Assembly (NCBI GenBank): GCA_023453655.1
Contig: JAEXTE010000282.1
Coordinates: 1-6,032, forward strand
Reading direction: 5' to 3'
DNA length: 6,032 bases
Source of the DNA: Pseudomonadota bacterium
GTDB lineage: Bacteria; Pseudomonadota; Gammaproteobacteria; Xanthomonadales; Xanthomonadaceae
A program made the position numbers and the translations under genes. This document shows positions 5,632 through 6,032 of this stretch, piece by piece. Each line of letters opens with the position of its first letter. Positions within the stretch are counted from its first letter, which is position 1. The notes below the pieces were generated by a model. The model saw nothing but the letters and a program-made list of their open reading frames with translations, was not told where the DNA came from and did not search any database.

Positions 5632-6032
5632 ATGAAGACCACCACGCCGCGCGCGCCCAGCATGCTGCAGGCCCTGATCCCGCTGCTGTTCCTGGTGGTG
5701 CTGCTGGTGCTGGGCATCATCCTGTTCGCGGACGATGCGGTGTACGGCGCCAGCCAGATCGCCCTGCTGTTGGCGACCGGCGTGGCCGCCCTGATCGGCC
5801 TGCGCAACGGCCTGCGCTGGGAGGAGATCGAGGAGGCGGTGGTGCGCGGGGTCTCGGTCTCGGTCGGCGCGATCCTGATCCTGCTGGCGGTGGGCGCGCT
5901 GATCGGCAGCTGGCTGCTCAGCGGCACGGTGCCGACGCTGATCGTCTACGGCATGAAGCTGCTGCACCCGAGCTACTTCTACCCGGCCGCCTGCCTCATC
6001 TGTGCGGTCACGTCGCTGGCGATCGGCAGCTC
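5632..6032 (+). CDS. nhaC: NhaC-family Na+/H+ antiporter (partial, 3' end outside window)
   Basis: The first 133 residues of an integral membrane protein that fits the NhaC family of Na+/H+ antiporters, which exchange cytoplasmic Na+ for external H+ in pH and salt homeostasis. Hydrophobic segments lie near residues 12-32, 39-57, 76-96 and 113-133. Family-like features are the amphipathic WEEIEEAVVRGVSVSVGAIL stretch (63-82), LLSGTVPTLIVYGMKLL (95-111) and the cysteine-containing CLICAVTSLAIGS helix (121-133), which in NhaC proteins continues into a glycine/serine-rich motif. The family is about 450-500 residues, so about 70% is missing. The ATG at 5632 has only a weak ribosome binding site (CAGAG, 5621-5625); ATG 5662 is an alternative that would remove ten polar residues. 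The terminator upstream implies its own promoter, which I could not identify in the 46 bases between. The alternative is another ion-transporter-superfamily member. Confidence 0.75.
   Translation, partial: MKTTTPRAPSMLQALIPLLFLVVLLVLGIILFADDAVYGASQIALLLATGVAALIGLRNGLRWEEIEEAVVRGVSVSVGAILILLAVGALIGSWLLSGTVPTLIVYGMKLLHPSYFYPAACLICAVTSLAIGS

Noticed and set aside
3916..5967. A 683-codon open frame on the minus strand covering the whole permease gene.
   Set aside because: Its product is rich in His, Arg, Gln, Gly, Asp and Ala with no recognisable domain. It is the expected antisense shadow of a high-GC gene; the plus-strand permease is unmistakable.

Overview
The window comes from a high-GC bacterium (about two thirds or more G+C by eye, with third codon positions almost all G or C). 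The SerA is of the short, ACT-containing type found in E. coli, and it stands head to head with a D-2-hydroxyglutarate dehydrogenase-like flavoprotein. This arrangement and the codon use suggest a gammaproteobacterium, most likely Xanthomonadaceae/Lysobacteraceae (Xanthomonas, Lysobacter, Luteimonas) or a pseudomonad-like relative. The assignment is inference from gene content, not from a marker gene.

Layout. Bases 1-1043 (minus) hold the first 347 residues of an FAD-linked oxidase that runs off the left edge. A 260-base divergent intergenic region follows, with two inverted repeats that share a half-site and an extended -10-like element. serA (1304-2545, plus) encodes a complete 413-residue 3-phosphoglycerate dehydrogenase. 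After 87 bases with a GC-rich palindrome comes a HAD-family phosphatase (2633-3316, plus). A NUDIX hydrolase (3326-3919, minus) converges on it with only 9 bases between. From a second divergent region (3920-4044) a 501-residue APC-superfamily amino acid permease reads rightward (4045-5550) and ends at a clear intrinsic terminator (5558-5585). The last gene (5632 to the right edge) is the N-terminal part of an NhaC-type Na+/H+ antiporter.

How the genes fit together. The left pair is the most informative. SerA starts serine synthesis and, in characterised bacteria, also reduces 2-oxoglutarate to D-2-hydroxyglutarate; the neighbouring flavoprotein is of the type that oxidises that product back, which helps pull the unfavourable SerA step forward. 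The HAD phosphatase may be co-transcribed with serA, but its substrate cannot be read from sequence. The NUDIX enzyme, the permease and the antiporter look like independent housekeeping units.

I found no mobile element, CRISPR array, RNA gene or phage gene, and no clearly new multi-gene system. The observation most worth testing is the set of four related half-sites between the flavoprotein gene and serA. No gene-free stretch exceeds 300 bases.
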